Assembly (NCBI GenBank): GCA_028872475.1
Contig: JAQYMQ010000021.1
Location: 62,001 to 126,000, forward strand
Direction of reading: 5' to 3'
Length of the DNA: 64,000 nucleotides
Source of the DNA: Eubacteriales bacterium
GTDB lineage: Bacteria; Bacillota; Clostridia; Peptostreptococcales; Anaerovoracaceae
The notes beneath the pieces were generated by a model. The model made no database searches. It saw nothing but the letters and a program-made list of their open reading frames with translations, and had not been told where the DNA came from. Of the stretch, positions 47,724-57,186 are shown in pieces. Position numbers and translations under genes: made by a program. Numbering within the stretch: the first letter of the stretch is position 1; each line of letters begins with the position of its first letter.

Positions 47724-49532
47724 ATGAATAGATATGAAAAAAATATGGCTGGAGATGATAAGTTTTTGCAGGAATTAGAGTATGCAAAGGACGTTGTTAA
47801 AAAGATACAGTCAGATAAAAGATCGTATATAAGGTATACACAGGACATTAGACCTGTAGTAAATTTAAAGCATATGCTGGAGACAAGCGCAGAGATATTT
47901 TCTGACAACGTAGTTATATACGAAAAAAATGAAGGTGATAGAGAATATAAGCCTATGAAATACAGACACCTTTTGGCAGAGGTGAACGCACTTGGTACAG
48001 CGCTTATGGAGTTAGGACTTCAGGGTGAGAAAGTTGCTCTAATTGGTAACAATTCAAGTAAATGGGCAAGAAGTTATCTATCTGTTATCTGTGGTGTAGG
48101 TGTTGTGGTTCCTTTAGATAAGGAGCTTCCCGAAAATATGCTCTTGGATTTGATTAAGAGATCGGGTGCGAAGGCGGTAATCTTTGATGACAGATTCGAA
48201 GATACATTTAAGGCTGCATTAGAAGAAGATAACAATTTAGAATACGTTATCAATATGGACTTAGATAGTGATAGAGAAGGCGTGTTGTCTTGGGAAACTC
48301 TTAAAACTAAGGGTTATGAGCTTTTAGCGATAGGCAATACTGACTTTTTGAATGCCAAAATCGACAGAGATGTACTAGCTTGCTTGTTATTTACATCAGG
48401 TACAACAGGTCTATCTAAGGGAGTAATGCTTTCACATGGGAATATTGTAGAGAATTTGATGCCTATGAGATCATTGATTAAGATTTCTGATAAGGATATC
48501 TTCTTCTCTGTACTGCCTGTACACCATACTTATGAGTGTACTTGTGGATTTTTGATTCCAATCTATCTGGGAGCTTCTATTGCATATTGTCAGGGACTTA
48601 AATATATAGCGAAAAATCTTCAAGAAGTAAAGCCTACAATTATATTAGGTGTTCCGGCAATCTTCGAAAGTCTAAATAAGAAGATTTGGCAAGGTGTTCG
48701 TAAAAAGGGCAAGGAAAAACTTTTAAAGAGAGTTATTAAAATAAATAACGTGACTAAGAAAGTCGGTTTAAACTTGGGTAATAAGTTCTTTAAGGATATT
48801 ACTGATATATTTGGTGGAAGACTTAGAATGGTTATCTCAGGTGGAGCAGCGATTCAACCGTCAGTTTTAGAAAACTTTAGAGACTTTGGTCTAGTAGCAT
48901 TTCAGGGATATGGTTTGACAGAGTGTGCGCCGATTGCATCTATTAATCCTTACGATGCACCGAGAGATTCTTCAATAGGTGTAGTTCTACCAGGCACAGA
49001 AATGATTATCGACGATAAGAATGCTGACGGAATAGGTGAGCTTTGCTATAAAGGAAAGAATGTAATGCTTGGATATTACGAGATGCCAGAACAGACGAGA
49101 GAAGTTCTTGTAGATGGTTATTTCAGAACAGGCGACCTCGGATATGTTGATAAGGATGGATATTTCTATATCTCAGGAAGAAAGAAAAATGTAATCATTA
49201 CAAGCAATGGTGAAAATGTATTCCCTGAGGAAATTGAGTATATACTTTCACTTGATAAGAGAATTCAAGAAAGTATGGTATATCAGACTGAATCAGAAGG
49301 AAAGAAAGACTTTATTATTGCGGCTAGTATCTCAATGGATATGGAATACATAGATGAGATTTACGGAGATATTTCTGATGACAGGCTTACTGAAATTGCC
49401 TGGGATATCGTTGACCAGTACAATGAAAACAGTCCGGCATATAGACAGATTAGACGTATTAACGTAAGAAGAGAAGAATTGAAGAAAAATACATCTAGAA
49501 AAGTAATTAGATTTGATGAATCAAATAAGTAA
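47724..49532 (+). CDS. Long-chain acyl-CoA ligase (AMP-forming)
   Basis: Activates a fatty acid to acyl-AMP and then acyl-CoA. The 602-aa protein has the AMP-binding P-loop LLFTSGTTGLSKGVMLSHG, YGLTECAP and the hinge TGDLGYVDKDGYFYISGRKKNVI. An N-terminal segment of about 60 aa precedes the enzyme core. It is probably used for exogenous fatty-acid uptake or lipid recycling. It is followed after 18 nt by greA. Confidence 0.9.
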   Translation: MNRYEKNMAGDDKFLQELEYAKDVVKKIQSDKRSYIRYTQDIRPVVNLKHMLETSAEIFSDNVVIYEKNEGDREYKPMKYRHLLAEVNALGTALMELGLQGEKVALIGNNSSKWARSYLSVICGVGVVVPLDKELPENMLLDLIKRSGAKAVIFDDRFEDTFKAALEEDNNLEYVINMDLDSDREGVLSWETLKTKGYELLAIGNTDFLNAKIDRDVLACLLFTSGTTGLSKGVMLSHGNIVENLMPMRSLIKISDKDIFFSVLPVHHTYECTCGFLIPIYLGASIAYCQGLKYIAKNLQEVKPTIILGVPAIFESLNKKIWQGVRKKGKEKLLKRVIKINNVTKKVGLNLGNKFFKDITDIFGGRLRMVISGGAAIQPSVLENFRDFGLVAFQGYGLTECAPIASINPYDAPRDSSIGVVLPGTEMIIDDKNADGIGELCYKGKNVMLGYYEMPEQTREVLVDGYFRTGDLGYVDKDGYFYISGRKKNVIITSNGENVFPEEIEYILSLDKRIQESMVYQTESEGKKDFIIAASISMDMEYIDEIYGDISDDRLTEIAWDIVDQYNENSPAYRQIRRINVRREELKKNTSRKVIRFDESNK

Positions 49533-49550
49533 TATATAGTGGAGGAAATG

Positions 49551-50027
49551 ATGAACAAAGAGGAATTGCTGACCAAAGAGGGTCTTGAGAAAACGATTGG
49601 AGAGTATGAGCATCTCGTATCGGTTAAGAGAAAAGAAGTAGAAGAAAGAATCAAAGAAGCTCGTGAACACGGCGACCTTTCTGAAAATGCTGAATACGAT
49701 GCAGCGTTGCAGGAACAGGCAGAACTAGAAGCGCTTATCAAAAAGCTAGATGAAAGAATCAGATACGCTAAGATTATTGGCGAAGATGAGCTTGATACGG
49801 ATAAGGTTAATGTAGGTCATACAGTGACAGTTGTAAGAGATGGTTCAGATAAAGAGCTGCAGTATACTATTTTAGGTTCAGCAGAAGCAGATCCGATAAA
49901 TGGTAAGATTTCAAATGAGTCAGCTCTTGGAAAAGCATTGATTGGCTGTCATGCAGGCGATGTTGTAGAAGTTGAATTGCCAAAGACAAAGACAAAGTAC
50001 ACAGTAATTAAATTTGAAAAATTCTAG
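49551..50027 (+). CDS. greA: Transcription elongation factor GreA
   Basis: Binds RNA polymerase and stimulates cleavage of backtracked RNA. Residues 1-75 are the antiparallel coiled coil with acidic tip (EHGDLSENAEYDAA), followed by the FKBP-like C-terminal domain. The chosen ATG (49551) lies 5 nt after GGAGG, giving 158 aa, the usual length; ATG 49548 would also read, but the spacing is too short. lysS follows 39 nt later. Confidence 0.95.
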   Translation: MNKEELLTKEGLEKTIGEYEHLVSVKRKEVEERIKEAREHGDLSENAEYDAALQEQAELEALIKKLDERIRYAKIIGEDELDTDKVNVGHTVTVVRDGSDKELQYTILGSAEADPINGKISNESALGKALIGCHAGDVVEVELPKTKTKYTVIKFEKF

Positions 50028-50066
50028 GGAAAACCTGTATAAGCGACTATAGGGGCGAGGGAGAAA

Positions 50067-52019
50067 ATGAGCGAAGAAAGAAAAAATAATAATCCGGAAG
50101 TTGTAGAGGAATTTACAGAAGAGCAGCTTAGTGAGCAGAGACAGATTAGAAGACAGAAGTTGAGAAATCTTCAGGAAGCAGGAAGAAATCCTTTTGTAGT
50201 AGAAAAATGGGATGTTACAGCAAATAGTATTCAGATAAAAGATAATTTTGATGATTTTGAAGAAAAGCAGGTATCTATTGCAGGTCGTATTATGGCTAAG
50301 AGAGGTATGGGTAAGGCTTCATTTATCGATATTCAGGATAAAACAGGTAGAATCCAGTCTTATGTTAGAGTAGATGCTATTGGCGAAGATGATTACAAGT
50401 GGTTTAAGACTTATGATATAGGTGATATTGTAGGTATTGAAGGAATTGTATTTAGAACTAAGCACGGCGAAGTGTCAATTAAGGCGAGCAAGTTAGTGCT
50501 ACTTTCAAAATCTTTACAGGTATTACCTAATAAGTGGCATGGTCTTAAGGATACAGATTTGAGATATAGACAGAGATATGTAGACCTTATTATGAATCAA
50601 GATGTAAGGGAAACTTTCTACAAGAGAGCTACAATCATCAAGTCTATTAAGAATGTACTTGAAGGAGACTTTGGTTTCTTAGAAGTAGATACACCAGTGC
50701 TTACAACGATTGCTGGTGGTGCAAACGCTAGACCTTTCAATACTCATCACAACACTCTTTCGCTAGATATGAAACTAAGAATTTCAAATGAGCTTTTCCT
50801 AAAGAGACTTATTGTCGGCGGTATGGACAGAGTTTATGAAATGGGCAAGATGTTCAGAAATGAAGGAATGGATAGAAACCACAACCCTGAATTTACATCT
50901 ATGGAATGCTATATGGCTTATGCTGATATGGAAGATATGATGAACATTACAGAGCAGATTGTGTATAAGGCAGCTATGGCAGTAAACGGCAGTCCAATAG
51001 TAGAATATCAAGGAAAGAGCTTTGATGTAACTCCACCTTGGGCAAGACTTGATATGACAGAAGCAGTTAAGAAAGTTACAGGAATAGATTTTGGCGTAAT
51101 CGTTGCAGATGATGAAGCTCAAAAAGCGGCTATCAAATACGGTATGGATGAAGAAGCAGTAGCTAAGATGACTCGAGGAAAGATTATTGCTGAAATGTTC
51201 GAAGAATACTGTGAAGATGCGCCAGGATTGCTAGAAGGACCAATTTTCGTTACAGGACATCCAGTAGAAATTTCTCCACTTGCAAAGAGAGATGCAAATG
51301 ATCCAAGAATCACAAGAAGATTTGAAGCATATATGAATAGCTGGGAAATAGCAAATGCGTTCTCAGAGTTAAATGACCCAATCGATCAGTACGAAAGATT
51401 TGTAGAACAGCAGAAGCAACTTGATACAGGAGAAGATGACGAAGCTCATCCAATGGATATGGACTATGTAAATGCACTTGAAGTAGGTCTTCCTCCAACA
51501 GGTGGTCTAGGTATCGGTATCGATAGAGTTATAATGTTAATTTCAAATGCTCCAAGCATAAGAGATGTAATCTTATTCCCGACAATGAAGCCTTTAGGTC
51601 ATGAAGTTTCAAAGAATGACGATGAAGATGCAGATTTGCCGATTGATTTTTCTAAGGTAAAGGTTGAGCCGTTATTTGAAGATATGGTGGATTTTGAAAC
51701 ATTCTCAAAATCAGATTTTAGAGCGGTAAAAGTTCTAAATTGTGAAGAAGTGCCTAAGTCAAAGAAGCTATTACAGTTCACATTAAATGACGGTTCGGGT
51801 GTTGAAAGAACAATTCTTTCAGGTATTAAAGAATTCTATAAGCCGGAAGATTTAATCGGAAAGACACTTGTAGCAATTACAAACTTACCACCTAGAAAGA
51901 TGATGGGAATTGATTCTTGCGGAATGATTATTTCAGCTATTCATGATGAAGAAGGTGAAGAAAAGCTAAATCTATTGATGCTAAGCAATAGAATTCCGGC
52001 AGGAGCAAAGCTTTATTAA
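50067..52019 (+). CDS. lysS: Lysine-tRNA ligase (class II) with C-terminal tRNA-binding domain
   Basis: Charges tRNA(Lys). An OB-fold anticodon domain (about 60-160) precedes the class II core (about 175-500), with motif 2 FRNEGMDRNHNPEFTSMECY and motif 3 GLGIGIDRVIML. Normal LysS ends near 500 aa. This one continues about 150 aa with a Trbp111/MetG-type tRNA-binding domain (DFRAVKVLNCEEVPKSKKLLQ … PRKMMGIDSCGMI). Such an appended domain raises non-specific tRNA affinity; in this position it is unusual. No terminator is obvious after the gene. Confidence 0.94.
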   Translation: MSEERKNNNPEVVEEFTEEQLSEQRQIRRQKLRNLQEAGRNPFVVEKWDVTANSIQIKDNFDDFEEKQVSIAGRIMAKRGMGKASFIDIQDKTGRIQSYVRVDAIGEDDYKWFKTYDIGDIVGIEGIVFRTKHGEVSIKASKLVLLSKSLQVLPNKWHGLKDTDLRYRQRYVDLIMNQDVRETFYKRATIIKSIKNVLEGDFGFLEVDTPVLTTIAGGANARPFNTHHNTLSLDMKLRISNELFLKRLIVGGMDRVYEMGKMFRNEGMDRNHNPEFTSMECYMAYADMEDMMNITEQIVYKAAMAVNGSPIVEYQGKSFDVTPPWARLDMTEAVKKVTGIDFGVIVADDEAQKAAIKYGMDEEAVAKMTRGKIIAEMFEEYCEDAPGLLEGPIFVTGHPVEISPLAKRDANDPRITRRFEAYMNSWEIANAFSELNDPIDQYERFVEQQKQLDTGEDDEAHPMDMDYVNALEVGLPPTGGLGIGIDRVIMLISNAPSIRDVILFPTMKPLGHEVSKNDDEDADLPIDFSKVKVEPLFEDMVDFETFSKSDFRAVKVLNCEEVPKSKKLLQFTLNDGSGVERTILSGIKEFYKPEDLIGKTLVAITNLPPRKMMGIDSCGMIISAIHDEEGEEKLNLLMLSNRIPAGAKLY

Positions 52020-52244
52020 TAATTTATAAATTTTAAACAGATGGGCGGTTCTATTCAGGATTGCCTATTTTCTTGATTTAGAGTATTGAGATTTGATGGA
52101 GAAGCAGTTTTGAAAATACAGATATAATACTTACTCAAATTAGGTGTGATATTTGCGATATTCGGTGGATGTATGGATGTGTAGGTATATTTATTGCAGA
52201 GGGGTTATGAAGATTCTAATATAGAAGGGTAGAGTAATACTAAT

Positions 52245-53135
52245 ATGAGTTATATTAAAAACAAGAAAATTGCATTGATAGCAATTGTATATATAGTTTT
52301 ATTGATTATCGTATTTGTGATATGGCGACTTGTAATAAAAGTTAATTTTACACCACTAATAAATAATGTTATCGTATTTAGTTCTATATTTGTAGTTTTG
52401 ACATTTCAGATTTTTGTGTTTTGGAGATTGTTAAAAAGTAAAATTCGTGAGTTGTACAAAATTATTCTTGCGATTATAATCATTATTATTTTTGGAATAT
52501 CGGTATTTTTTGCTTCTATATTAGTTTTATTAGATACTTATATTTATAAAGATTTTGATTATGAAGGCAAAACATACTATATTGAGGGAAAAGGTTCTAT
52601 AGATTTATCAGATCCGTATATGCAACATAGAGCTTATGTAAAAAAAGATTTTTGGACGATGAAAGTGTTAAGTTATAATGACATAGAAAAAATCTTTAAA
52701 TTACCGAAAAAAATTGAAGACGATGAGATAAGAGAATATATAGAAGACATCATTCGTTATAACATTAAATGTGGAGATGAGAGTCAGAAAGTAAAAACGA
52801 AATCAAGTAATGCTGATATTGAAGATATTTTAACTGACAGTGAATTACCACAAGATGTGTTAAAAAAGTTTTCTGTTGATTATGCAATTAAAATTGATCA
52901 TTCATCTTATGGTATTGTAAAGGTTAATAGTGCAATGCATAGATCCCAATGGTTTTTTGTGAACATAGCCGGCAATAATATGATCTATATTTCGGAGATA
53001 CCTGATACAAGTCCAAGTGTTGTAGGTGAAGTTGATGAGAAGGGTATTATTTATTTAGAATGTGAAGATGTAAATGGAAATATAACTAAATATAAATCTC
53101 AAAACAATGGTTTAACATGGGAATTGACAAAATAG
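52245..53135 (+). CDS. Membrane protein of unknown function
   Basis: A 296-aa protein with no recognised family. Three hydrophobic helices (about residues 8-29, 40-61 and 70-95) are followed by about 200 hydrophilic residues. By the positive-inside rule the N-terminus (MSYIKNKK) and the KSKIREL loop are cytoplasmic, so the soluble domain should face outside. It is rich in Asp, Ile and Lys with no obvious motif. The ribosome site is weak (GAAGGG, about 15 nt away). It is flanked by lysS and the palindrome-regulated ABC genes, and its link to either is unclear. Confidence 0.6.
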   Translation: MSYIKNKKIALIAIVYIVLLIIVFVIWRLVIKVNFTPLINNVIVFSSIFVVLTFQIFVFWRLLKSKIRELYKIILAIIIIIIFGISVFFASILVLLDTYIYKDFDYEGKTYYIEGKGSIDLSDPYMQHRAYVKKDFWTMKVLSYNDIEKIFKLPKKIEDDEIREYIEDIIRYNIKCGDESQKVKTKSSNADIEDILTDSELPQDVLKKFSVDYAIKIDHSSYGIVKVNSAMHRSQWFFVNIAGNNMIYISEIPDTSPSVVGEVDEKGIIYLECEDVNGNITKYKSQNNGLTWELTK

Positions 53136-53262
53136 ATGTCGCTAAAAAGCAACAACATACTGAAACGCTGTAGCGTAATAGAGAATATAAATTTTAATTA
53201 AGGCTTTTATGATAAAATCAATTTATACATAGAAGTCTTTTTTGTTTGGGAACCTTATAGAG

Positions 53263-53286
53263 CTATTTAGATAAATTTCTAAATAG
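53263..53286. promoter_or_regulatory. Operator palindrome 1 before the ABC exporter
   Basis: CTATTTAGA and TCTAAATAG form a perfect 9-bp inverted repeat with a 6-bp centre. It lies 3 bp upstream of the -35 box. The half-site ATTTAGA is shared with palindrome 2. Confidence 0.7.
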
Positions 53287-53289
53287 TTG

Positions 53290-53317
53290 TTGACAATATA
53301 TGCGTTTGTGATAGCAT
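53290..53317 (+). promoter_or_regulatory. Promoter of the ABC-2 exporter operon
   Basis: TTGACA is followed after 16 bp by TAGCAT. It sits exactly between the two ATTTAGA palindromes, so a dimeric repressor could cover both sides of the polymerase site. Confidence 0.65.
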
Positions 53318-53319
53318 TT

Positions 53320-53341
53320 TATTTAGATATATATCTAAATA
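53320..53341. promoter_or_regulatory. Operator palindrome 2 before the ABC exporter
   Basis: A perfect 22-bp palindrome with core ATTTAGATATATATCTAAAT, directly downstream of the -10 box and overlapping the expected transcription start. This suits a repressor such as a GntR (YtrA), PadR or ArsR type, none of which is encoded nearby. Confidence 0.75.
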
Positions 53342-53367
53342 CTTTTGAATGAGGGGGCAGATAAATT

Positions 53368-54246
53368 ATGGAGATTATTAAAACAGAGAATCTTACAAAA
53401 TATTATGGTAAGTCTAGGGGAATCATAGATGTTAATTTGTCTATCGAAAAAGGTGAATGCTTTGGATTTATTGGGCCAAATGGAGCAGGTAAGTCTACGG
53501 CAATTAGGCTTTTATTAGGGCTGCTTTCTCCAACTTCCGGTAGTGCTTATATCTTCGGAAAAGATATTACGAAAGAAAAAGAAAATATTTTGCGTGAGAT
53601 TGGATATCTTCCGTCAGAAGTGATGTTTTATTCCGGTATGAAAGTTAAGGATATAGTGAAATTATCGGCGGATTTGCGAGGGAACGATTGTGGCAAAGAG
53701 GCTAAAAAAATATGTGAGAGACTGGACTTGGATACGAGTAAAAAAGTAGATGAGCTTTCATTTGGCAATCGCAAGAAAGTTGCTATTGTATGTGCTTTGC
53801 AAAGCAATCCGTCTTTAATTATTTTAGATGAGCCTACTGGAGGACTTGATCCTTTAATGCAGAAAGAATTTTTTGATATTATACGTGAGAGAAATCAGCA
53901 AGGTGCTACGATATTCCTTTCTAGTCATATATTGTCAGAGGTGCAACGAAATTGTACGAAGGCGGCGATAATTAGTGAGGGCGAAATTATTGCGTTTGAC
54001 AGCGTCGAAGCTTTGGGTAAGAGCAATACCAAACGAATTTCTGTATATGGTAGAGTAGACCTAACAAATCTGGATGGTATTAAGGATATTCAAGAGCATA
54101 ATAATATATCAAGCTTTTTATATAATGGTGATATGAATAACTTGCTATATAGATTGTCTAATGGCGATGTTGCTGATTTAACAATCTCAGAGCCAAGTCT
54201 AGAGGAAGTATTTTTGCATTACTATGAAAAGGGAGGCGATTTATAA
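53368..54246 (+). CDS. ABC-2-type transporter ATPase
   Basis: A 292-aa ATPase with Walker A GFIGPNGAGKSTAIR, a Walker B LIILDEPTGGLDP and a modified signature LSFGNRKK in place of LSGGQ. The C-terminal 70 residues form the extension common in drug/peptide exporter ATPases of the CcmA/NatA group. Strong GAGGGGG ribosome site; the stop overlaps the permease ATG. Substrate unknown, perhaps an antimicrobial compound or solvent. Confidence 0.9.
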   Translation: MEIIKTENLTKYYGKSRGIIDVNLSIEKGECFGFIGPNGAGKSTAIRLLLGLLSPTSGSAYIFGKDITKEKENILREIGYLPSEVMFYSGMKVKDIVKLSADLRGNDCGKEAKKICERLDLDTSKKVDELSFGNRKKVAIVCALQSNPSLIILDEPTGGLDPLMQKEFFDIIRERNQQGATIFLSSHILSEVQRNCTKAAIISEGEIIAFDSVEALGKSNTKRISVYGRVDLTNLDGIKDIQEHNNISSFLYNGDMNNLLYRLSNGDVADLTISEPSLEEVFLHYYEKGGDL

Positions 54247-55031
54247 TGATAATTGTCAGACATGAACTAAGACGTGGCAGGATACCGTTTATAGTATGGA
54301 CAAGCGTTATTGGAGCTTTATTAGCTGTATGTATTCTTCTTTATTCAGAAATGAAACTAGAGTTGGCAGGAATGCAGGACATGTTTTCATCTATGGGAGG
54401 ATTTGCTTCAGCATTTGGTATTGATAGATTGAATTTTGGAACGTTAACTGGATACTATGCTATGGAATGCGGAAATATTTGGGGACTTGGTGGAGCTTTT
54501 TATGCAGCATTATGCGCTATTGGCGTTTTAAGCAAAGAAGAAAAGGACAAGACTGCAGAATTTTTATTGACTCACCCTATAAGTCGGGTGCGTGTTATCA
54601 CGGAAAAGCTAAGTGCTGTATTTATCCAAATTGTAATGATGAATATAATTATTTTTGCTATTTCGCTTGTTTCTATCACTGTGGTGGGTGAAGGGATTCT
54701 TTGGAAAGAGTTAGGATTACTCCATTTAGCATATTTTATTTTACAAATAGAGTTAGCAAGTATTTGTTTCGGGATTTCTGCATTTATGAGAAAGGGCAGT
54801 ATAGGTTCAGGTCTAGGAATTGCGACTCTAATGTACTTTGTAAATATGATTTCAAATATAACGGAAAAAGCTGATTTTCTAAAATATATTACACCTTTTG
54901 CTTACTGTGATGGAGCGGACATTGTGACTAGTGGGCATTTGGAGTGGTCGCTTGTTGCAATTGGTTTAGCGGCTGCTGTAATATGTGTTTTTATCGCATA
55001 TTTTAAGTATTCAAGAAAGGATATACATTAG
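54246..55031 (+). CDS. ABC-2-type transporter permease
   Basis: A 261-aa membrane protein with six helices and the family look of ABC-2 permeases (KTAEFLLTHPISRVRVITEKL after helix 2-3). It overlaps the ATPase gene by one base. The exporter stands alone with its own promoter. The J-domain gene starts 7 nt after its stop, so that gene and the HIRAN gene may be transcribed with it. Confidence 0.87.
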   Translation: MIIVRHELRRGRIPFIVWTSVIGALLAVCILLYSEMKLELAGMQDMFSSMGGFASAFGIDRLNFGTLTGYYAMECGNIWGLGGAFYAALCAIGVLSKEEKDKTAEFLLTHPISRVRVITEKLSAVFIQIVMMNIIIFAISLVSITVVGEGILWKELGLLHLAYFILQIELASICFGISAFMRKGSIGSGLGIATLMYFVNMISNITEKADFLKYITPFAYCDGADIVTSGHLEWSLVAIGLAAAVICVFIAYFKYSRKDIH

Positions 55032-55038
55032 AAGGATT

Positions 55039-55845
55039 ATGGAAAAAGATTCTAAAGTGGTTGTATTTGCAGAATTTGTTGCACTAAAAGAAGAAGTCGA
55101 AAGGCTGCGCACAGAACTTTCGATGTTTTTGTATGACAGAGATGAATTGACGTTAGTTGTTTGCAAGAATTTAGAAATGGAATATATGTTGGTATTAGGG
55201 CATATAGAACATAAGGCATATAATGTGCAGTGCAAGGCTCTGAGACTAAAGCGAAAGATAGAGTTAATTCAGGCTAGGAAAAATAGACAAGAGTCTGTTG
55301 TGGAGTCAGAACTTGAAGATATTTTAGATAGTGAATTTGAAGAATATCAACGATTACTTAATGAGCAGATAGAAAAGATGAACAATGCTTTGAATAGGTC
55401 TCGTTTTGAATCTTTATCTAATGCTGATGAAAGAGAATTGAAGAAGCTTTATCATAAAATTGTGAAGGCTTTACACCCTGATATCAATCCGGATATTACT
55501 GATGTGCAGAAAGACTTGTTTAATAAGGCTGTGCAGGCTTATGAAGATGGTGACTTGATAAGTTTGAGAATTATTGAAGAAATGATTGGTGATGATATAT
55601 CTCGTGAGAGCAAAGACTCTATGGTGCAACTTATGGAAGAAAAGCAGAGGCTCATAGAGATGATAGAAGTGATAAAGGGTGAGATTGATAGCATTAAGGA
55701 AAGATTTCCGTATACTATGAAAGAGATTTTAGAAGATTCAGAAAAAGTTGAGGAAAGAAAGTGCGAGCTAGAAGATATTTATGAGCAGTATCAGGAATTG
55801 ATTGAGTTATATAAGGCAAAGATAGAAGAAATGTTGAGGGTGTAG
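55039..55845 (+). CDS. J-domain protein with long coiled-coil regions
   Basis: A 268-aa soluble protein from the ATG at 55039; the track start at 54985 runs inside the permease gene. Residues about 10-60 and 75-125 are heptad-rich helices. A J-domain-like segment (about 130-185) contains LKKLYHKIVKALHPDINPD with the HPD tripeptide that stimulates Hsp70 ATPase. A C-terminal coiled coil follows (about 195-265). The J-domain is thus in the middle, unlike DnaJ. It should recruit DnaK to an unknown client. The HIRAN gene begins 1 nt later. Confidence 0.82.
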   Translation: MEKDSKVVVFAEFVALKEEVERLRTELSMFLYDRDELTLVVCKNLEMEYMLVLGHIEHKAYNVQCKALRLKRKIELIQARKNRQESVVESELEDILDSEFEEYQRLLNEQIEKMNNALNRSRFESLSNADERELKKLYHKIVKALHPDINPDITDVQKDLFNKAVQAYEDGDLISLRIIEEMIGDDISRESKDSMVQLMEEKQRLIEMIEVIKGEIDSIKERFPYTMKEILEDSEKVEERKCELEDIYEQYQELIELYKAKIEEMLRV

Positions 55846-55846
55846 C

Positions 55847-56245
55847 ATGGGTGATATAGTTAAAACTGGTAGCGCAGGATTAGTAGGGCTATTGCATAGT
55901 GGTAGTAGTGAAATTACAATACCTAAGCCTTTTGAAAGAGATATATTTCTTTTTGATACTATGATTGCAGGAACCTCTCATATTATTGGAATGGAAGAGC
56001 TGGAACCACATTTGCATATTGATGACAAATTAGAATTTTTTAGAGAACCTGATAATCCATATGATCCAAAAGCAATAGTTATAAAGACGGTAAATGGAGT
56101 TAAGATTGGATATGTACCAATGTCAGATAATTTAATCTTTGCGAGATTGATGGATGCAGGGAAGTTGCTGTTTGGCAAGATTTCGTGGAAAGAAAAAGAG
56201 CGAAATTGGGTGAAGATTGGGATAGAGGTGTATTTGAAGGAATGA
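55847..56245 (+). CDS. HIRAN-domain protein
   Basis: A 132-aa protein. Residues about 38-125 form a HIRAN domain: GTSHIIGMEELEPHL, LEFFREPDNPYDPKAI and GVKIGYVPMSDN. HIRAN modules bind DNA ends or damaged DNA in eukaryotic HLTF and occur as stand-alone proteins in Firmicutes. The 45-aa leader looks unstructured. It starts 1 nt after the J-domain gene, so a shared function is likely though unproven. Confidence 0.85.
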   Translation: MGDIVKTGSAGLVGLLHSGSSEITIPKPFERDIFLFDTMIAGTSHIIGMEELEPHLHIDDKLEFFREPDNPYDPKAIVIKTVNGVKIGYVPMSDNLIFARLMDAGKLLFGKISWKEKERNWVKIGIEVYLKE

Positions 56246-56328
56246 TATAGATGGGTTAATTTAAATCATGAAGGAATTAATATTATGGATAATTTTAGGA
56301 ATATAATTTATTTATTACAAAAGGAGTT

Positions 56329-57168
56329 ATGACTTTGAGAATACCTGAAAGAATTGTTGGGTTTTTAGAATTACAAAATTTAAAATTCTCATTTGAATTT
56401 GATAAAGATAAATTTGAACTAAAACTCTATCATACAACTGAAAATGATGCGTATGAGCGGATATTTGAAGGAGTTAAGAGATTTGGCTTTGATTTAAAAA
56501 AACATAAGTGGGTAGATAAAATTACTATTAAAGGTAAGACAGCCGAGATGTATTTGGTATATTTCGGAACATTGGATAATCCGAGTATTTATAATGGTTA
56601 TTATACATATAAAGTTGATTGGTATTATATTACAGATGATGATGATGAGTTTATTGATGAGATTAGATTTTATGGTAGAGAAATTGATTATTTTTATAGT
56701 CCATCACGTACTTTTCAACAAAAGATAAAATTCAAAAATGAAAAGTATAATCAAGTTGAATATATGGGAGTTAAGACTGTAGATTGTGAGGCATTAAATG
56801 GCGGAAGTTATATTTCTGGGGATGTTAATGTTGAAATATTTTGTGATTCATATGCGACAATGCACCCATTGGCAGCAATGCCTCTAGCTTCAAAATCATA
56901 TTTTAGGATGAAATTTTCTCATAAAATTGATATTGATGAGATGATAGATAAAGTACGAGATGTAGAGAGATTTTTTGAATACGTAAGTTATAGGACTAAT
57001 GTTAATTTTACGGACATTTCAACATATATTGTTATCGAAAAAGGAAAAGTGAGAAACTGTGGAAAGCTTGTATTTAAAATGGAATGTAAAGGAGAGCAGA
57101 ATGAGAAAGCAAAAAAACGCATCATAAGAGCTGAATATCTTGATAACCATATGGCTGATATCCTATAA
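56329..57168 (+). CDS. ApeA-like HEPN protein, N-terminal part before an in-frame stop
   Basis: A 279-aa ORF with a beta-rich, Tyr/Phe/Asp-rich sequence of the kind found in the N-terminal domain of ApeA (Apea/HEPN) anti-phage proteins; the family call rests mostly on the HEPN part downstream. A single TAA (57166-57168) ends it, but the same frame stays open after 18 nt to the next ORF, so the original gene was 470 codons long (56329-57741). ATG follows AAAGGAG. As it stands the product would lack the nuclease domain. Confidence 0.6.
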   Translation: MTLRIPERIVGFLELQNLKFSFEFDKDKFELKLYHTTENDAYERIFEGVKRFGFDLKKHKWVDKITIKGKTAEMYLVYFGTLDNPSIYNGYYTYKVDWYYITDDDDEFIDEIRFYGREIDYFYSPSRTFQQKIKFKNEKYNQVEYMGVKTVDCEALNGGSYISGDVNVEIFCDSYATMHPLAAMPLASKSYFRMKFSHKIDIDEMIDKVRDVERFFEYVSYRTNVNFTDISTYIVIEKGKVRNCGKLVFKMECKGEQNEKAKKRIIRAEYLDNHMADIL

Positions 57169-57186
57169 GCCATTGATTGTGGAGAA

